Assembly (NCBI GenBank): GCA_010093485.1
Contig: MU001504.1
Coordinates: 441,769-505,768 of the forward strand
DNA length: 64,000 bases
Origin: Karstenula rhodostoma CBS 690.94
Taxonomy: Eukaryota; Ascomycota; Dothideomycetes; Pleosporales; Didymosphaeriaceae
Direction: 5' to 3'
Shown piece after piece: positions 11,048 through 23,243 of this stretch. Under the pieces are notes generated by a model. The model made no database searches. It was not told where the DNA came from and was given only the letters and a program-made list of their open reading frames with translations. Every line of letters begins with the position of its first letter. Position 1 is the first letter of the stretch. The translations under genes were made by a program, and so were the position numbers.

Positions 11048-12144
11048 GGTTCCAGAAGCCACAGATCGAAAACGTTATGCAACCAAAACGATATACGTGG
11101 AAAGGAAACACCTCCTTAAGAGTACCGTCCACTCGAATCCCTACGTCAGTAATTATTCCACATTTCGAAACGCCTTCCGGTGACACCATGTGGTGGTATT
11201 GAAGCGAGCGGGCGAAGCCCACCCTCCAGGCAAGGTCGACCAGTGCCCTGGTAGGCATCTGGGGATGCTATTGGAAGGTTGTTCGCGATTACAAGGAATT
11301 ACTCCGCGGCAGGCCCATCGGCAAGCCCCAGTGGATTGCGGGTGGAGGATGAGCCGTGGCCTTGTGTTTGGTGTGGGAAACGAAATCCTGGGGTCCGATC
11401 ACGACATTCAGATCTGCATTAGTGTGGGAGGAAGCTAGCCCGTATGAGCTGGGACGTGAACGTCAACGCGTGGGGAGATCGAAACTTAGATCTGGCGATT
11501 GACGCGAACCACATGTTTTGTTTTCGAGGTGAGGGACTATTGGGAGACGCGGTGCTGGTGATGGGAGGGAGGAAGTGGAGTAGAGGAAACTCGAAGATCT
11601 GCGCACAGACCCTTTGGACCCCACTTGTGACTCCCTACATAAGACCTACATGCATGTCCGCCGGATACACAGCATTGTCTCGACGCGAGAACCACTAAAG
11701 TCAATACTCCCACCGAGTTTCGCCGGTACAGTAAGAGTTCTCAGTGACGGAGCAGTGGGACCCTTCTACCACCGCCACAGTCCTGTTAACGCCCCGAGGT
11801 TAGTCCGCATATATACTGTCGAGTCGGGAAGTTGCAAGTCACTGGAGAAAAGGCGGCATTCCATGTATGATATGAATCGGTAGCAGCTACTGAACGGTTA
11901 CAGTTGATCTCCGAGCCAATGTCCTATGCGACCGATGCTGTTGTCATGCCAGACAATACGCTGCCATGTGGCTCAATTACCGTCGATGACGCCAAACGCC
12001 TCCTCAGCAAAGATCATGCTAGTCTTGAAGAATAATACCGAAGAAGTGTTGTAGTGCGCTCCATCTCAGCAGCCAAAATCTTTTGAGCGTCGAATGAACG
12101 GCAGAAAAGAACCGGGTCGCGCCGAAGCGGAAGCCAAACGCCAC
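11048..12144. other. intergenic region, about 1.1 kb
   Basis: Only short overlapping frames without family motifs or usable splice structure. Part of it must be the transporter promoter. No repeat or RNA gene was seen. Confidence 0.45.
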
Positions 12145-12860
12145 CTAGATCTCTTCCTGGGCGGCAGTGGCCTCGGTAGCTGCGGCCTCGGGATTGAGGT
12201 CGTCGGTATCCTCCATCTTCTCATCAACCTTCTCGTCGCCTTCGGTCTTGACGGTGGCTGTGAGGTGCTTAGCAGATGTACAAGCGATGTGGTTAGAGAT
12301 ATCACGTACCCGCCTCGTCCTCGTCGGAAGACTTCTTGTTCTTCGCGCCAGCGGGACGACCGCGCTTTTTGGGGGAAGCCGCCTCACCATCGATCTCCTG
12401 CTTCTTCGGAGTACGCTTGCGAGGCGTGGACTTCTTGGGGGCTGGCAGCTGTTAGTATATTGATCACCCAGGCAAGGCATGGTGTAATAAACGTACTCTC
12501 GAGGACATCTCCAGCAGCGTCGTCGTCCGTCTTCTCCGCGGCAGCCGCAGTCTTCTTCTTCGGCGTCTTCTTTGGAGTAGCGATAGCAACACCACCAGTG
12601 GCTGCGTTGAGCTTGTTGCGTATCTTTGCCCAAGCGTTGCCGGCGGAACGGGGATTGGTCATGCCAGCGTATTGAGCCAGTTTCTCGTAGTCGACCTATC
12701 GCAATGAATCAGTACAGGTCGCGACACTGTTTGAGAAAGGACATACATCGGGAGGGCCTGACTTGAGGGACTGCATAGCCCAGGCCAACATTTGCATCTC
12801 GCGCTCCGTGAAGGCGGGACCGGAGCCGGAGGCAGCAGCGTCGTTACCGGAGTCAGACAT
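12145..12860 (-). CDS. small lysine-rich Myb/SANT-like nuclear protein
   Basis: Exons 12860-12747, 12695-12497, 12441-12310 and 12257-12145 encode 185 residues. Residues about 15-60 (FTEREMQMLAWAMQSLKSGPPDVDYEKLAQYAG, then NPRSAGNAWAKIRNKL) form a three-helix Myb/SANT-like unit common in small fungal proteins. A basic linker follows with PKKTPKKK, TPKKSTPRKRTPKK and the AT-hook-like KKRGRPAG, then an acidic tail (DEKVDEKMEDTDDL). The layout resembles a chromatin-associated DNA-binding protein. Introns of 51, 55 and 52 nt were placed to keep the basic repeats in frame; two acceptors have an alternative AG 7-8 nt upstream. The function is inferred from composition only. Confidence 0.75.
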
Positions 12861-14008
12861 TATCGGATAGGCTTGAGGGTTTGGGGTGGTTGACGAAGCT
12901 GGAAGAAAGAGAGGCACTTGGCTGAGGATAGCAGAAGGTGTTGTGCGTGAGGAAGAGAGTGTCAAAGAGGCGGGGAGTTGACGCTTTATACGCAGTGGGC
13001 CACGATGTTGGCCAGGTGAAGGTGAGTGTGCGCAGATGCTACACCATGGCGTGCCATGCGACAAACAGCCGACTTCACCTGGGCAACGCAACGCAACGTA
13101 AATGAAGCTGATGAGCGGTGAGAGGGTACTTCACCCAGATGCGGCAGGACCGTACACGTGTGCATGTGAGATAGATGCTTTGGCTCTGGGTCAGTTCTGT
13201 AAAACCTGGATGCAAAGAAACGCTTGGTCGTGTCGAGTCGCTAGAAAAAAATTCATCAGGTCTGGTTACACACTGCATTAGTCAGATGGCCAGTGGAGAA
13301 GACATCTCGCAAGGTGACGAACATATACAGACAACGGTACTCGTCAATGTCCGTGCTGAGTGATACAGGAACATTTTCGAGATGCATCATGATATCACTT
13401 TAGTCGTATCAACCCGAGTCCCCACAAAAGTGAAACTTTTCTGTAGTTTCGTGGGCGATGGGGTGATTCGTGACTATACAATTGCTTGCTAGAATGGATT
13501 CGAGCTATCACTTCCTGGTCGCTCTAGTGGGGTTGAAACTCGGAATCTTCCATATTGCACGCTTGAAAGATCTGGTAGCTAGAGGTGAGATCGAGTAGGG
13601 TAGCCAGACTATGAGCAGTGACAAGTATAGATACATGCGTACTCGTGTAGCTTTTGATGGCGTGAAGGTGGTTTAGTCGCCAGTCAGGCAGTGGAAGGTG
13701 CGGCCTGGGTAAGATAATTCGCTTTCAAACAGGCAAGCACCGGGGACAATTAGATAGTGCTTAACACTTTCCGCTTCAGCACGTTACCTCTGCGGCCATC
13801 TCTGCACAATCTCGAACAGTGACATCCGCAAGAGGTCACCACTTACATGGAGGTTTCGAGTGTCAGACGCTATACCAAAATGGGCGACCCGCATCAGCCT
13901 GACTCGCGCAGCGCAGCGCTGGAGGGGTACGGCAAGGCGGCCAAGCACAAACGCCACAACTCCGCTGAGCTGTACCTCCCCCAGCACTACTTTGGCCACG
14001 GAATCAAC
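12861..14008. other. intergenic region between divergent genes
   Basis: About 1.1 kb containing the promoters of the Myb-like and capping-protein genes. A frame running into the capping-protein start from 13844 is open but unlike the family N terminus. No other feature was seen. Confidence 0.4.
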
Positions 14009-15002
14009 ATGGCAGAACCCATAGACAGCGCGCTGTAAGCCTGCTCCCTGGTTTGGGGCGCGTTATTGCCTGCTAACACGTGCCAGCGACCTTTTGCGGC
14101 GGCTGAACCCCAAAGATGTGAAGCAGAACGTCGACAACATCATCGAGCTCAACCCCTCGCTGGAAGAGGAGCTGCTCGAATCCGTCGACATCCCCCTGTC
14201 GGTGAAGAAGTGCTCATCGACGAAGCGCGACTTCCTGTGCTGCGACTACAACCGCGACGGCGACAGCTGGCGGAGTCCATGGAGCAACAACTTCGAGCCG
14301 CCGATTGACGAGGGCATCACGCCGAGCGAACGCATACGCAAGATGGAAATCAAGGCCAACGAAGCTTTTGACGTATACCGGGAGCTGTGAGTGGTCTCGG
14401 CTCAGGGAAAGAGCGGCAGCACCTCGGAGGCACAGCTGACGGGCATAGATATTTTGAGGGAGGCATATCGAGCGTCTACCTCTGGGACATGGACGACGGC
14501 TTTGCAGGATGTGTGCTGCTCAAGAAGTGTATGTCTGTTTTAACACGGCCGCGCGAAGCATGCTGACAGGAGTAGCCGTCAAGGGGGGCAGCTGGGACTC
14601 CATCCACGTCTTCGATGCCCAAGACCGCGCCCGCACCGCCCACTACAAGCTCACCTCCACCGTCATCCTCTCTCTCGGCACCGAATCCGAAGCTCTCGGC
14701 GGTCTCGATCTGTCCGGTAACATGGTTCGTCAAATCGAGCAGGATATGGCGGTCGAAGACGACGGCTCGCACGTCGCCAACATTGGCAAGATGGTCGAAG
14801 ACATGGAGCTCAAGATGCGCAATTTGCTGCAGGAAGTATACTTCGGCAAGGCCAAGGATGTCGTTGGAGACCTGAGAAGTGAGAAGCCGAGATGTTGCGT
14901 GACTGACGTTCGCTAACGAATTCCACAGCGATCCCGCCGCTGAGCCAGACGAACCGGGACAGGCAGACACAGCGAGAGATGATTAGTAGTATGAGCAGGT
15001 AG
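14009..15002 (+). CDS. CAP2: F-actin capping protein subunit beta
   Basis: Beta subunit of the CapZ heterodimer that caps actin barbed ends at cortical patches and septa. Exons 14009-14034, 14087-14386, 14449-14528, 14576-14878 and 14929-15002 encode 260 residues, near the usual length. Diagnostic stretches are [94 protein letters not shown] and [28 protein letters not shown]. Four introns of 46-62 nt have clean GT..AG ends. The start [14 protein letters not shown] is the family start; the open frame further upstream is not. The C terminus is short ([24 protein letters not shown]). Confidence 0.96.
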
Positions 15003-16587
15003 GATGGGCTCTTCTACGACGACATAAAAACAGTCCCAAGCTCAACAACACCCACGACGAAACGATCGACGTCTTCATCCGGGACACAAGGCACTAGTTC
15101 CCTGAGAACTGGACTGCTGTACGGATTCTCACCTCGGTGTAACTAAGGTATGAAAGCAGCTGGTCGTGAGACACAAATGATGTGAGTCGTGATAGCATCT
15201 CAACCGACAGTTTCTGCATTGTCATTCATCCCAAAATACAAATCATCCTGTCCATATCACTTCCCGATGTTTATTACAATACCCACATGACAAGTGCAGT
15301 GTCCTCGCAAAGACAAGGTCTAAATGCTGTGTATAAAAGCGCCCGCCGGCAACCAGGGTCGGAACGCTAAGTGGGTGGCTCCTTCTCCCGGATATCTACC
15401 GCTCTTCTTCCAAATAATCCCTCAGACGAGGACAAAGTCACGCTTGACACTATGCTCATTGACTACACACGAAAAGACAACCATGTTTCAATTGCCGCGC
15501 ATCAGACCCAAGGTCACGTTGCGCTTTCCCTGGACATTACCTGCATGACGGACTGCGCGGCTTCCAAAAGCCGGTAGCCTCACATTCAATATGTCGCAAA
15601 TTATCGTACACGGGAAGCGTCCAGGCCATTTCGATTGTTGAGCAACATTGAGCGCAATGCGCCGCTCACTGTCTTCGATTCCTTTCAGTTGGCATACCGC
15701 GCAGGTCTTCAAAGACACTGCTGTTGAGAGCCTCCTTATCAACATGCCCACTGCCTACTCTAGCGTCCCTGTTGCAAACTCTTTTCAGCCTAACCTGCAT
15801 GGCCTGCTCCGCGGTTTCATGTATACAGTTACACAATCTCAAAGCTCTTTCCCCACGATGGATCAGCCCTCCGGATCTGGCAGAATGCCTGTGCAGATCT
15901 CCGGCTGACTTGTATACAGCTCCCAAATTGAGGTTACCATACAACGTCAACGAGCAAGATTAACGCTAGGACCATCCTATCAAGTCCAATGACAGCCTTG
16001 AGAGGCGACACTAAAGTATCCCAAATCGCCCACAAACTTACTCCAATATCTCGGGAAATCCGTCCAGAACGAAGCGGACCCGAAACCGAGAATCGCCCCC
16101 TATGCGCCGAATACGAGATCTGTCCTTCGTGCTGTCGGTCCAACATGACGTTTGACTGCAACATTGATGAGCTCTCCACATTTGACGGCGAGCTGTCGCA
16201 GGTTACACTCAACGCTGCATAGTTCGGGGGTGTGGTCCGCCTCTGGGCTTACGGACTTGACATTCCTCCCCTCTTGATAAGAGGCCATAGCACTGCGCCC
16301 CTCTCGATGAGCCGAATGCACGATACAATGTCCGAGCGAGTACGAAAACAAGTGACCTTTGTACGTATATTCCTGGAAGATCGCTCGAATAGGTAAACTA
16401 TCGTGCTGATTGTCAGACCTACATTCTGCTGTATGACGTTTGCTTTCGTGAGCGGAGATTACCTGGGGCCAGCTCAGTCTTACATACATAAGACATACAT
16501 TTGTCACCTTCACTACTTGACTACAATACGACCTTCAGACTACTGCCACTGCTTCATCACATTGAAGCGAGCTTTACGTCTAAGTCC
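15003..16587. other. intergenic region, about 1.6 kb
   Basis: Several 60-140 codon frames exist on both strands, but none has a recognisable domain, and I could not join them into a plausible spliced gene. No repeats were recognised. Confidence 0.45.
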
Positions 16588-18376
16588 ATGAAGGGACTTT
16601 TCACCATACTCCTCGCTGGAGTCATCGGGTCCTGTGCCTCCAGCCCTATCAATGATGTCTTCGCCAGAGGAACATCCATCATCCCAAGCGCTGCTCCTGC
16701 ACCCACTTCTACGCCTCAGCCAGCCGATGGTTTGCGTGTCGACAAGAACAAGCAATCCAAGAATATTCACAACTTCTTCAAAGCGTACGGCTGGTTGAAG
16801 AAGGATGAGGCCATCCCTGATACGAAGTTACCTGCTGCAATCCGTAAGATCCAGAAGGTCCTGAAGGTACCAGAGACGGGGGTATACGACGAACACTTGG
16901 ACACAGTCATGAACAAGCCACGCTGTGGAACTATACCTCAGTACAATCCGTCTGAGTCGCTAGACAACAACACTTTGCATAGCCGCTATGTCTTGTGGGG
17001 GCCCAGGTGGGACCATACCTCGATCACGTATCGCTTCGTCAATTACACGGCCGACCTGCCTGCTGCGCAGCAACGCTTGCTTGTCAGGTATGCTACCCTA
17101 ACTCCATAGAAACTTTTATCAGCTCCTCACCCTAACTCATGTGGCCGTCTCACTAAATTCGTTCAGTGCTGCATTTGCTCGATGGACACAAATCGCTCCT
17201 ATGACCATCACCGAAGCTCCATCAAGCGCACCACGAGCTGACATTCACATCCGCTTTATGTCATTGGGCCCTACCGAAGATGTCTACGCGTTCACGAACA
17301 TGATAGCAGATGGTCTGGCGCTCTCGTCCGGCCTGATAAACATCACATTCAATGACAACTTCGCGTGGAAGGATGATCGCCTCTTCAACTACACCGCAGT
17401 CCACGAGATCGGGCATGCTCTCGGGCTAAGCCACAGCAAGGTCGAAGAGGCAATCATGTTCCCCTTTTTCGAGGGTGATATCCACCCTATCCACCCTGAC
17501 GATCAAGCTGGCATCCACAGCATATACGGCTGGAAGAACCCCCGCTGGAGCAAAATAGACAGCAACGTCGCGAGCAAGGGCGTCATCCAGATCTCGTCTG
17601 CCTCCGGCGCTATCAGCACCCTTGACGGTCTCTACCAACTGCGCTCCACGGGCCAAATCCTCCGGTACAACCCCGCCGGCACCTGGACGTCCGTCGACAA
17701 TAATAAAGACACGATTCAGATCACCGGTTCGAACAACTTCCTCTATCAGCGCCACACAGACGGTACAATCTGGAAGCTCACCGCGGGCAGTTCCACCTGG
17801 CAGCAAATCGCTCCGGTCTCCTCCAACGTTCTCGACATCTCTGCCGCCGCAGACCAAGTCTACATGCGCCGCAAAGACGGCTGGGTCGCGCGGTACTCGA
17901 GCTCAGGCCAGACCTGGCTCACCGTCGCGCAGCCGTCCGCGCCCACCTCCCGCCAGCTCGCCGCGAGCGACTCCGCGACCCTCTGGAACCTGCTCGCCAA
18001 CGGCGATCTCGTGCGCTCTGAGTACCCTTACGCGTCCGACGGGTGGCAGGTCGTCGACTCGAACCCGTCCAACATCGCCATCGCTGTCGGCGGAGAGGAA
18101 GTCTACAAGCTGCAGAGCGACGGGAGCGTCGTGTGGCTCGACTCTACGGAGTGGTTTTGGCGCACGATTGAGGACGCGGGGAGCGTGGGGGTATATGCTG
18201 TCGGGAGTTATACGTATAGTTGGCATGGGGATGGCAGTGTGTGGCGGTATACGGGGACGGTGGGGGTGTGGGAGATGCTGGACGGGCGGGCGGATTCTGT
18301 GGTTGTCGTTGGGGATCGGAAGGGGGGTGTGTGGGAGATGGTTAGTGGAGGTGATATATGGAAGCTTGTGTCGTAG
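16588..18376 (+). CDS. secreted matrixin-type zinc metalloprotease with propeller-like C-terminal domain
   Basis: Predicted secreted metzincin endopeptidase. Exons 16588-17087 and 17167-18376 encode 569 residues. Residues 1-18 are a signal peptide. About 55-110 is a peptidoglycan-binding-like prodomain ([35 protein letters not shown]), followed by a cysteine switch PRCG with C113. The catalytic domain contains the zinc site [11 protein letters not shown] (246-256) and a Met-turn AIMFPF about seven residues later, then [14 protein letters not shown]. From about 300 to the end come roughly six repeats of 40-45 residues with patterns such as [39 protein letters not shown] and [13 protein letters not shown], resembling tectonin-like beta-propeller blades rather than hemopexin. 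The 79-nt intron lies between prodomain and catalytic core. The natural substrate is unknown. Confidence 0.88.
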
Positions 18377-19234
18377 GGTGGGATGAGCAGGAGATTGGAA
18401 ACGGTGATAGGGAAGTCGTGGGTGTTTTAATCAGTTATACTTCAAGAGGTTGCGGAGGCCTAAAATTGCTGCATCCAAGTCGTTGCATGTTATCAGTGAC
18501 ATTTGTAGTTCCTTTCGAAGGTCATAACCGCTCGTCTCGTTGCCACGGTATCCTGCAGTGAGTTATTTAGTATGTCCTATACACGCGCAACCTGTATCGA
18601 TAATCCTCGAACCCCACGGCTGCGCTCCCGGCTTCTTTTATACGAATAGAATCGGTAGGGGTGAAGAGGAGGCTTAGAGGGCTGGATGGGCGTTTGAGGA
18701 TCCAAAGTTGCGGCGAGAAGCGGGCTTGTGAGGTAGCCAACACTATTATCTCCAGCAACGATTCTCTTGCGATGCTTCTTCAGACATCGTAGGTTTCTTT
18801 TCGCGTGCTTCCATGACTTGCCCACTAAATCCGGTCTTGGCCAATCACACCAAAGCCATCCCTTCTGCGCATTCAGTCATACAGCCCGCTGCACCGCTAG
18901 TCTCGCCGCTCGTGCATTAGCGAGCCCGCCTCGTCCGCCAGTCTCTTGTGGCATGGCCTGTACAACACCTATGAAATATGGTTGTGTAAGCATTTCTCTC
19001 GTCGGCTGTGCGGGGACGAGCGGGCTCGGAATTTGCACGTCGTTTACGCGTGCGGTAATGGAGTTAAGCACTGGGGGTAGTAACAGTGCTAGTATATAAG
19101 GCAGTGTGGGTGCTGGTAGGAGGATGCATCAATCCATTCGATCTCTTCAAATCCAAGTTCAATAAGAACCAGTTTCTCGGTGCCAGGTTTACTCATACTT
19201 TTACTATCACCCGTTCCATTCCAACACCCGAAAA
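18377..19234. other. intergenic region
   Basis: About 0.86 kb. An 82-codon minus-strand frame at 18577-18825 is Arg/Lys-rich but without homologous signature. The last 150 bp upstream of 19235 are C/T-rich, typical of a fungal promoter. Confidence 0.4.
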
Positions 19235-20023
19235 ATGGCCCATCCCAACCGCCTCCACAACGCCCGCGTCCTCGTCTTTGGCGGCACCTCAGGCATCGGC
19301 TACGGCGTCGCTTCCATGGCCCTCTCCAACGGCTCCATCGTCACCATCTCGGGCTCCGCGCAGCCAAAAGTCGACGCCAAGGTGCAGGAGCTCCAGTCGC
19401 TGTACCCGTCCGCTAGCGTGCACGGCATCCCGCTCGACCTCTCCGACACGGCGCACCTCGAGGCCAATCTGAAAGCCTTGTTCGAGAAGGTCACCAACGG
19501 GGGAGAGCAAAAGCTCGACCACATTGTCCACTGCGCAGGCGACGCACTGTCCCTCCCCAAACTCCACGAAGTGACGCCCGAGAATGCACTCCCAGGCTTC
19601 CACGTGCGGTGGTTGGCTGCGGTGCTGATTGGAAAGTTGCTCGTCACGGGGGCGTACATGCACGCAGCTCCCAGTTCGTCCTTCACCATCACGGGCGGAA
19701 CCAACACGGCGAAGCCGATGGCTGGGTGGTCGATAGGCGCGTCGTGGGGCGGCGCGTCCGAGGGCCTCATGCGCGGCCTGGCCGTGGATCTGAAGCCCAT
19801 CCGCGTCAATCTGGTGGCGCCGGGTTCGATTGACACGCCGCTGTTCCAGAAATTTGTCGATAATGTGGGGAGGGAGAAGGAGCAGGAGATTAAGAAGGGG
19901 TATTCGCTGTTGCAGACGTGGGGGGATGTGAAAGACACTGCGGAGGCGTATGGGTGGTTCATGAGAGATTGGTATGTAACGGGCACCATCGCGAGTTCGG
20001 ATGGTGGGAGGTTGTTGGTGTAA
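19235..20023 (+). CDS. atypical short-chain dehydrogenase-like protein lacking YxxxK
   Basis: Single-exon gene of 262 residues with a Rossmann SDR fold: VLVFGGTSGIGYGVA (cofactor loop, residues 12-26), LDLSD, HIVHCAG, then FTITGGTNTAKPM and RVNLVAPGSIDTPLF. The canonical catalytic Tyr-x-x-x-Lys is absent; the aligned stretch reads GWSIGASWGGASEGLMRGLAVDL. This variant subfamily occurs in bacteria and fungi. It may act with another mechanism or act non-catalytically. It ends 81 bp from the tail of a convergent Zn2Cys6 regulator gene. The start at 19235 has a good context and precedes the family N terminus directly. Confidence 0.87.
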   Translation: MAHPNRLHNARVLVFGGTSGIGYGVASMALSNGSIVTISGSAQPKVDAKVQELQSLYPSASVHGIPLDLSDTAHLEANLKALFEKVTNGGEQKLDHIVHCAGDALSLPKLHEVTPENALPGFHVRWLAAVLIGKLLVTGAYMHAAPSSSFTITGGTNTAKPMAGWSIGASWGGASEGLMRGLAVDLKPIRVNLVAPGSIDTPLFQKFVDNVGREKEQEIKKGYSLLQTWGDVKDTAEAYGWFMRDWYVTGTIASSDGGRLLV

Positions 20024-20104
20024 ATGGTGTCTGTGCTATGGTAGTCGTCAGTACGAGTTGAAGATGAGAAGATGAAATAAACATGCTTACTTTGTTTGAC
20101 CTGA

Positions 20105-22063
20105 TCACGACATTGTCATGCCCAGCTTCATAACTTCATCTTTTACGAATCCCCACTTAGAACAGTCAGCGAGCAAGCCTCTGTATCCTCTTTCTCTTAG
20201 GCTGAGAAGCTCTTCGCGGTTCCTCTCTCTGTCGCGTTTTAAAGCTATGGTGAATTTCAGCCCAATTACACTGAACACGTCGTTCATTCTCTCGAAGACG
20301 AGTTCGAGGAAATCGATATCATTCTTCAAGCTAGTGTCGTCTTCTAAGCGATGGTGGATGACCAGAACGCAGCATGCTAACACATCCAATCAGCAACCTT
20401 CCTTGTATGTTCAGTCACGGAAACTTACCCATGTAGAGAGATGAAGCAATGTGCACGTTGAACAGCAAATCGATGGATGTTCGAGAAGCATCTTTGATCG
20501 TTTGAGACGTGCTTTTGGCGGCAATTACTGTCTTACTGAAGATATCCTTGACGACTTGAGGATCTGAGAAAGGGATAGCTCGGTAATGCAACAGAAGCAT
20601 GATAGTGTTCAAAGTAGCATCGAGCCAGACCACTTGGCCTCGATCTTCCGGTGCTGCCTCTAAGACAGAAGAGGCGGCACGGGGCATACTGAGTCGTAGC
20701 TTAAGAACGCAATTGTCCAGCTCCTCACACTCTTCTGCATATTCTGGACTGCTAGGGTTGTCGTGTATGGAGTGTATAAGGTCGGCAGTACGACCGAGCA
20801 AAATATATGCGATGATAAGGTAGTGAAACATATTGAGTGGGGTTTTGGCGTGCGATGCAGTGGTCAACAATCTGCTGACATTCCTGGTGAATGGAACATT
20901 GACGATATCATTCGGGTTCGTTTCGGGTCTCATCGCTTGGAAAATGGAGTCGGCAACGGGAATGTCGAGCTTGAACTGTCTTTCATCAATCGCGCTCGGC
21001 CACCCTGTAGGCCAGGACTGGTTCCTATCCATGAAGAATAGAATCCATAGGACTCGCCGACATTCTTCTTTTTCGATTGCCTAGAATAACGGTCAGTTGA
21101 GTTCTCCGCAGGGGTTGAGAGAAACTTACTGTTCTCCCTTCCCATTCCAATCGGTTATAGTAACCGCGACGCTCACTTTTCATGCCATCTTTCAAACCTA
21201 CAGGCATGATTACAGCATGCTCGGAATCCATTCGATTCATGCCAAGCGCTGCAGCCTGCCTCCACGCTTTCCCAATGTAGAGCCAACAAGCGGAGAAATC
21301 GCCGCAAGTATAAGCGTGGTACACAAGAAAAACTACGGCTTGTATTGTGCGTAGAGCAGGGTGTGGGTCTCGTCCAGTGAAGTCGTATAGAAACTTAGCT
21401 TGCTCGTACCATTCTGTGCGGCGAGCTTTGATGGAGCGGTCGTTATGGAAACCAGCTGCTACGGATAGCATAGAATAAATTAGGAGAGGCGATTGCGCCT
21501 GCATACGGCCACTCTGAAACTCTTCCATGAATGTGTCCCTATGAAAACATGGTAGAACAAAGTAAAGTTGATTGAAGAAGATGTCCACCAGTTCCGCGAT
21601 GACATCATCCGACGGAAGGCAACCGTCTGGAAATATTGTTGGCTCGCTATCATCTCCAGTACTCGTGAGAAGGATATCAAGATTGGATACAGGCGTAAAA
21701 TACGCATCTTGGGGAACGGTAGTTGTTTGCATTGTTTGGAGCGCATCAAGCCCAAAGTCAGGGAGTTGCAGTGGAAGCGTTGGGTCCCAGGTAGCAAATG
21801 AAGCAACAGGTTGCCTCATGTTACCTAGGAGGGATGCTGTGTGTTCAGGAAAGCGAGCGTCACGTGACGCTGAGACAGAGTATTCGCAACTAATATTCCA
21901 TTTTCGGCATAAGCAGCAAGAAGGTCGCTCTCCCTGATACGAAGTCAGCAGAATCTCTTCAAAAGCACAATCCGCTCACGTCGCATCTCCTTTTACGGTG
22001 GCGGCAACTCTGGCATGCTTGCTTCCGCTTCGAAACAGATGCAGGTACAGTCAGGGACTGCAT
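20105..22063 (-). CDS. Zn2Cys6 fungal transcription factor
   Basis: Nuclear DNA-binding regulator. Exons 22063-21980, 21933-21130, 21080-20429 and 20376-20105 encode 603 residues. The zinc cluster is split by the first intron: [12 protein letters not shown] then [10 protein letters not shown] and RKWNISC, giving six ligands at about C17, C20, C27, C34, C37 and C44. The middle homology (fungal-specific) region includes [36 protein letters not shown] and [43 protein letters not shown], followed by [26 protein letters not shown], the hallmark of the family. Introns are 46, 49 and 52 nt. It is convergent with the atypical SDR gene. The target genes are unknown. Confidence 0.93.
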
Positions 22064-22595
22064 GTCGGGCTGTAGAAATCAGCGCATCTGTCAGCTAGCA
22101 GCGAATAGAGTCATGTCATTCAGTTCATTTAGAACAGGAGCCGGACGGACCGAGGTATGAACAGCACAGGTTGTGATAGCAGGTGTGGAGGAAGGACACC
22201 ATGAGAACATTGTGTAATGAGGTAAATATATGCTGACTAATAGTTACTTGACAAACTAGCGCATTTCTTTAGCTCTGCCCACCACCCATCTCCGTCGCAG
22301 ATAGCTATCTTCTGAGTCCAAACAGCATCGAATAATAAGGAGGGAAATAATAACAAAAAGATCGAGGTATCGAGTGTGTAGACAAAATGTTGACAAAAAG
22401 GTGCTTCTACCCACTGTGACAACCCCACCCCAACCACCAGGAAAAACTTCTTTCCCGCTTAACTAGGTAAGACATACACTACCCTGTCGAACTCACATGC
22501 ACACTGACTTGGTACCCACACCTTGGGTCATGGACTGCCGTTGCCGGCCTGCTAAGGTTCTGGGCCAAAGGCTCCGTTCTGGCGTGGATTCCGAC
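22064..22595. other. intergenic region, TF promoter plus part of a repeat
   Basis: It holds the regulator promoter and, at 22337-22380, one copy of a 44-bp sequence found again at 24670-24713. No gene is seen. Confidence 0.45.
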
Positions 22596-22889
22596 TTAGA
22601 GGGCGTTCAGCAGTTCTGGTTGAGCGACTGACTTGAAGCCGTTGCATGGAGAAGGTCCCAGGGTTTGGAAGTGAGCAGGAATCAAATCAAAGTCGTTGGC
22701 AGCAGTTTTCTTGGGCTTGCTTTTGGCCTTGGTCCTGATTCGAGGTGAACGGGATGTTTGGAAAGTAAGGGCAGATACCTGCCTAATTGGGATCTCTGAT
22801 GGTTGAACATCGACTTGCGTCTCTGGAACCTTTGAAGAGCTTCCGGATTGGCCATCCCGCTCCGTGGAATCCTCTACGCGCCTCCGCTT

Positions 22890-23007
22890 GTTGCTATGAC
22901 CTTCAAATATGATACTTCGCGAGCTTGGGCAAGCCGCGGCAAAACTCGATAAAGGAACTCGGTGGGGTGCCAAAACACAAATATTTCAAACAGTTGCTAT
23001 GACCTTC
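22890..23007. repeat. 88-bp inverted copy of the coiled-coil gene 5' end flanked by 15-bp direct repeats
   Basis: GTTGCTATGACCTTC occurs at 22890-22904 and 22993-23007. The 88 bp between them match, in inverse orientation and with scattered differences, the segment at about 24535-24630 that spans the start codon of the coiled-coil gene. The copy even encodes PKHKYFKQL, versus PKNKDFKQL in the gene. It looks like an insertion with a target duplication. Confidence 0.7.
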
Positions 23008-23169
23008 TGAGTCTGAACTAGTGGCTCATCTCCCGTAATACAGAGCCAGCTCCCCGGGTTACCCAGTCCAACACTCTTGATCATCTCCCGTAAGATGCGG
23101 TGGAGACTTTGAAGAGTCGATGTCTATTGCATCGACCGCCTCTCGAAGACCCACCATGTTATGCTTCAG

Positions 23170-23243
23170 TTCATCTTTCTTCCTCTTTCTTCTCCTCCAG
23201 TTCATCTTTCTTCTCCTCCAGTTTATCTTTCTTCCCCTCCAGC
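23170..23243. repeat. 21-bp minisatellite encoding coiled-coil heptads
   Basis: On the minus strand two 21-bp units are followed by a 10-bp partial unit (GAGGAAGAAA) and a third unit start. The 10-bp piece is not a multiple of three and changes the reading frame of the gene. Confidence 0.75.

Noticed and set aside
12094..12675. 193-codon plus-strand frame opposite the Myb-like gene
   Set aside because: Antisense shadow of a lysine/alanine-rich gene spanning its introns; no family signature.
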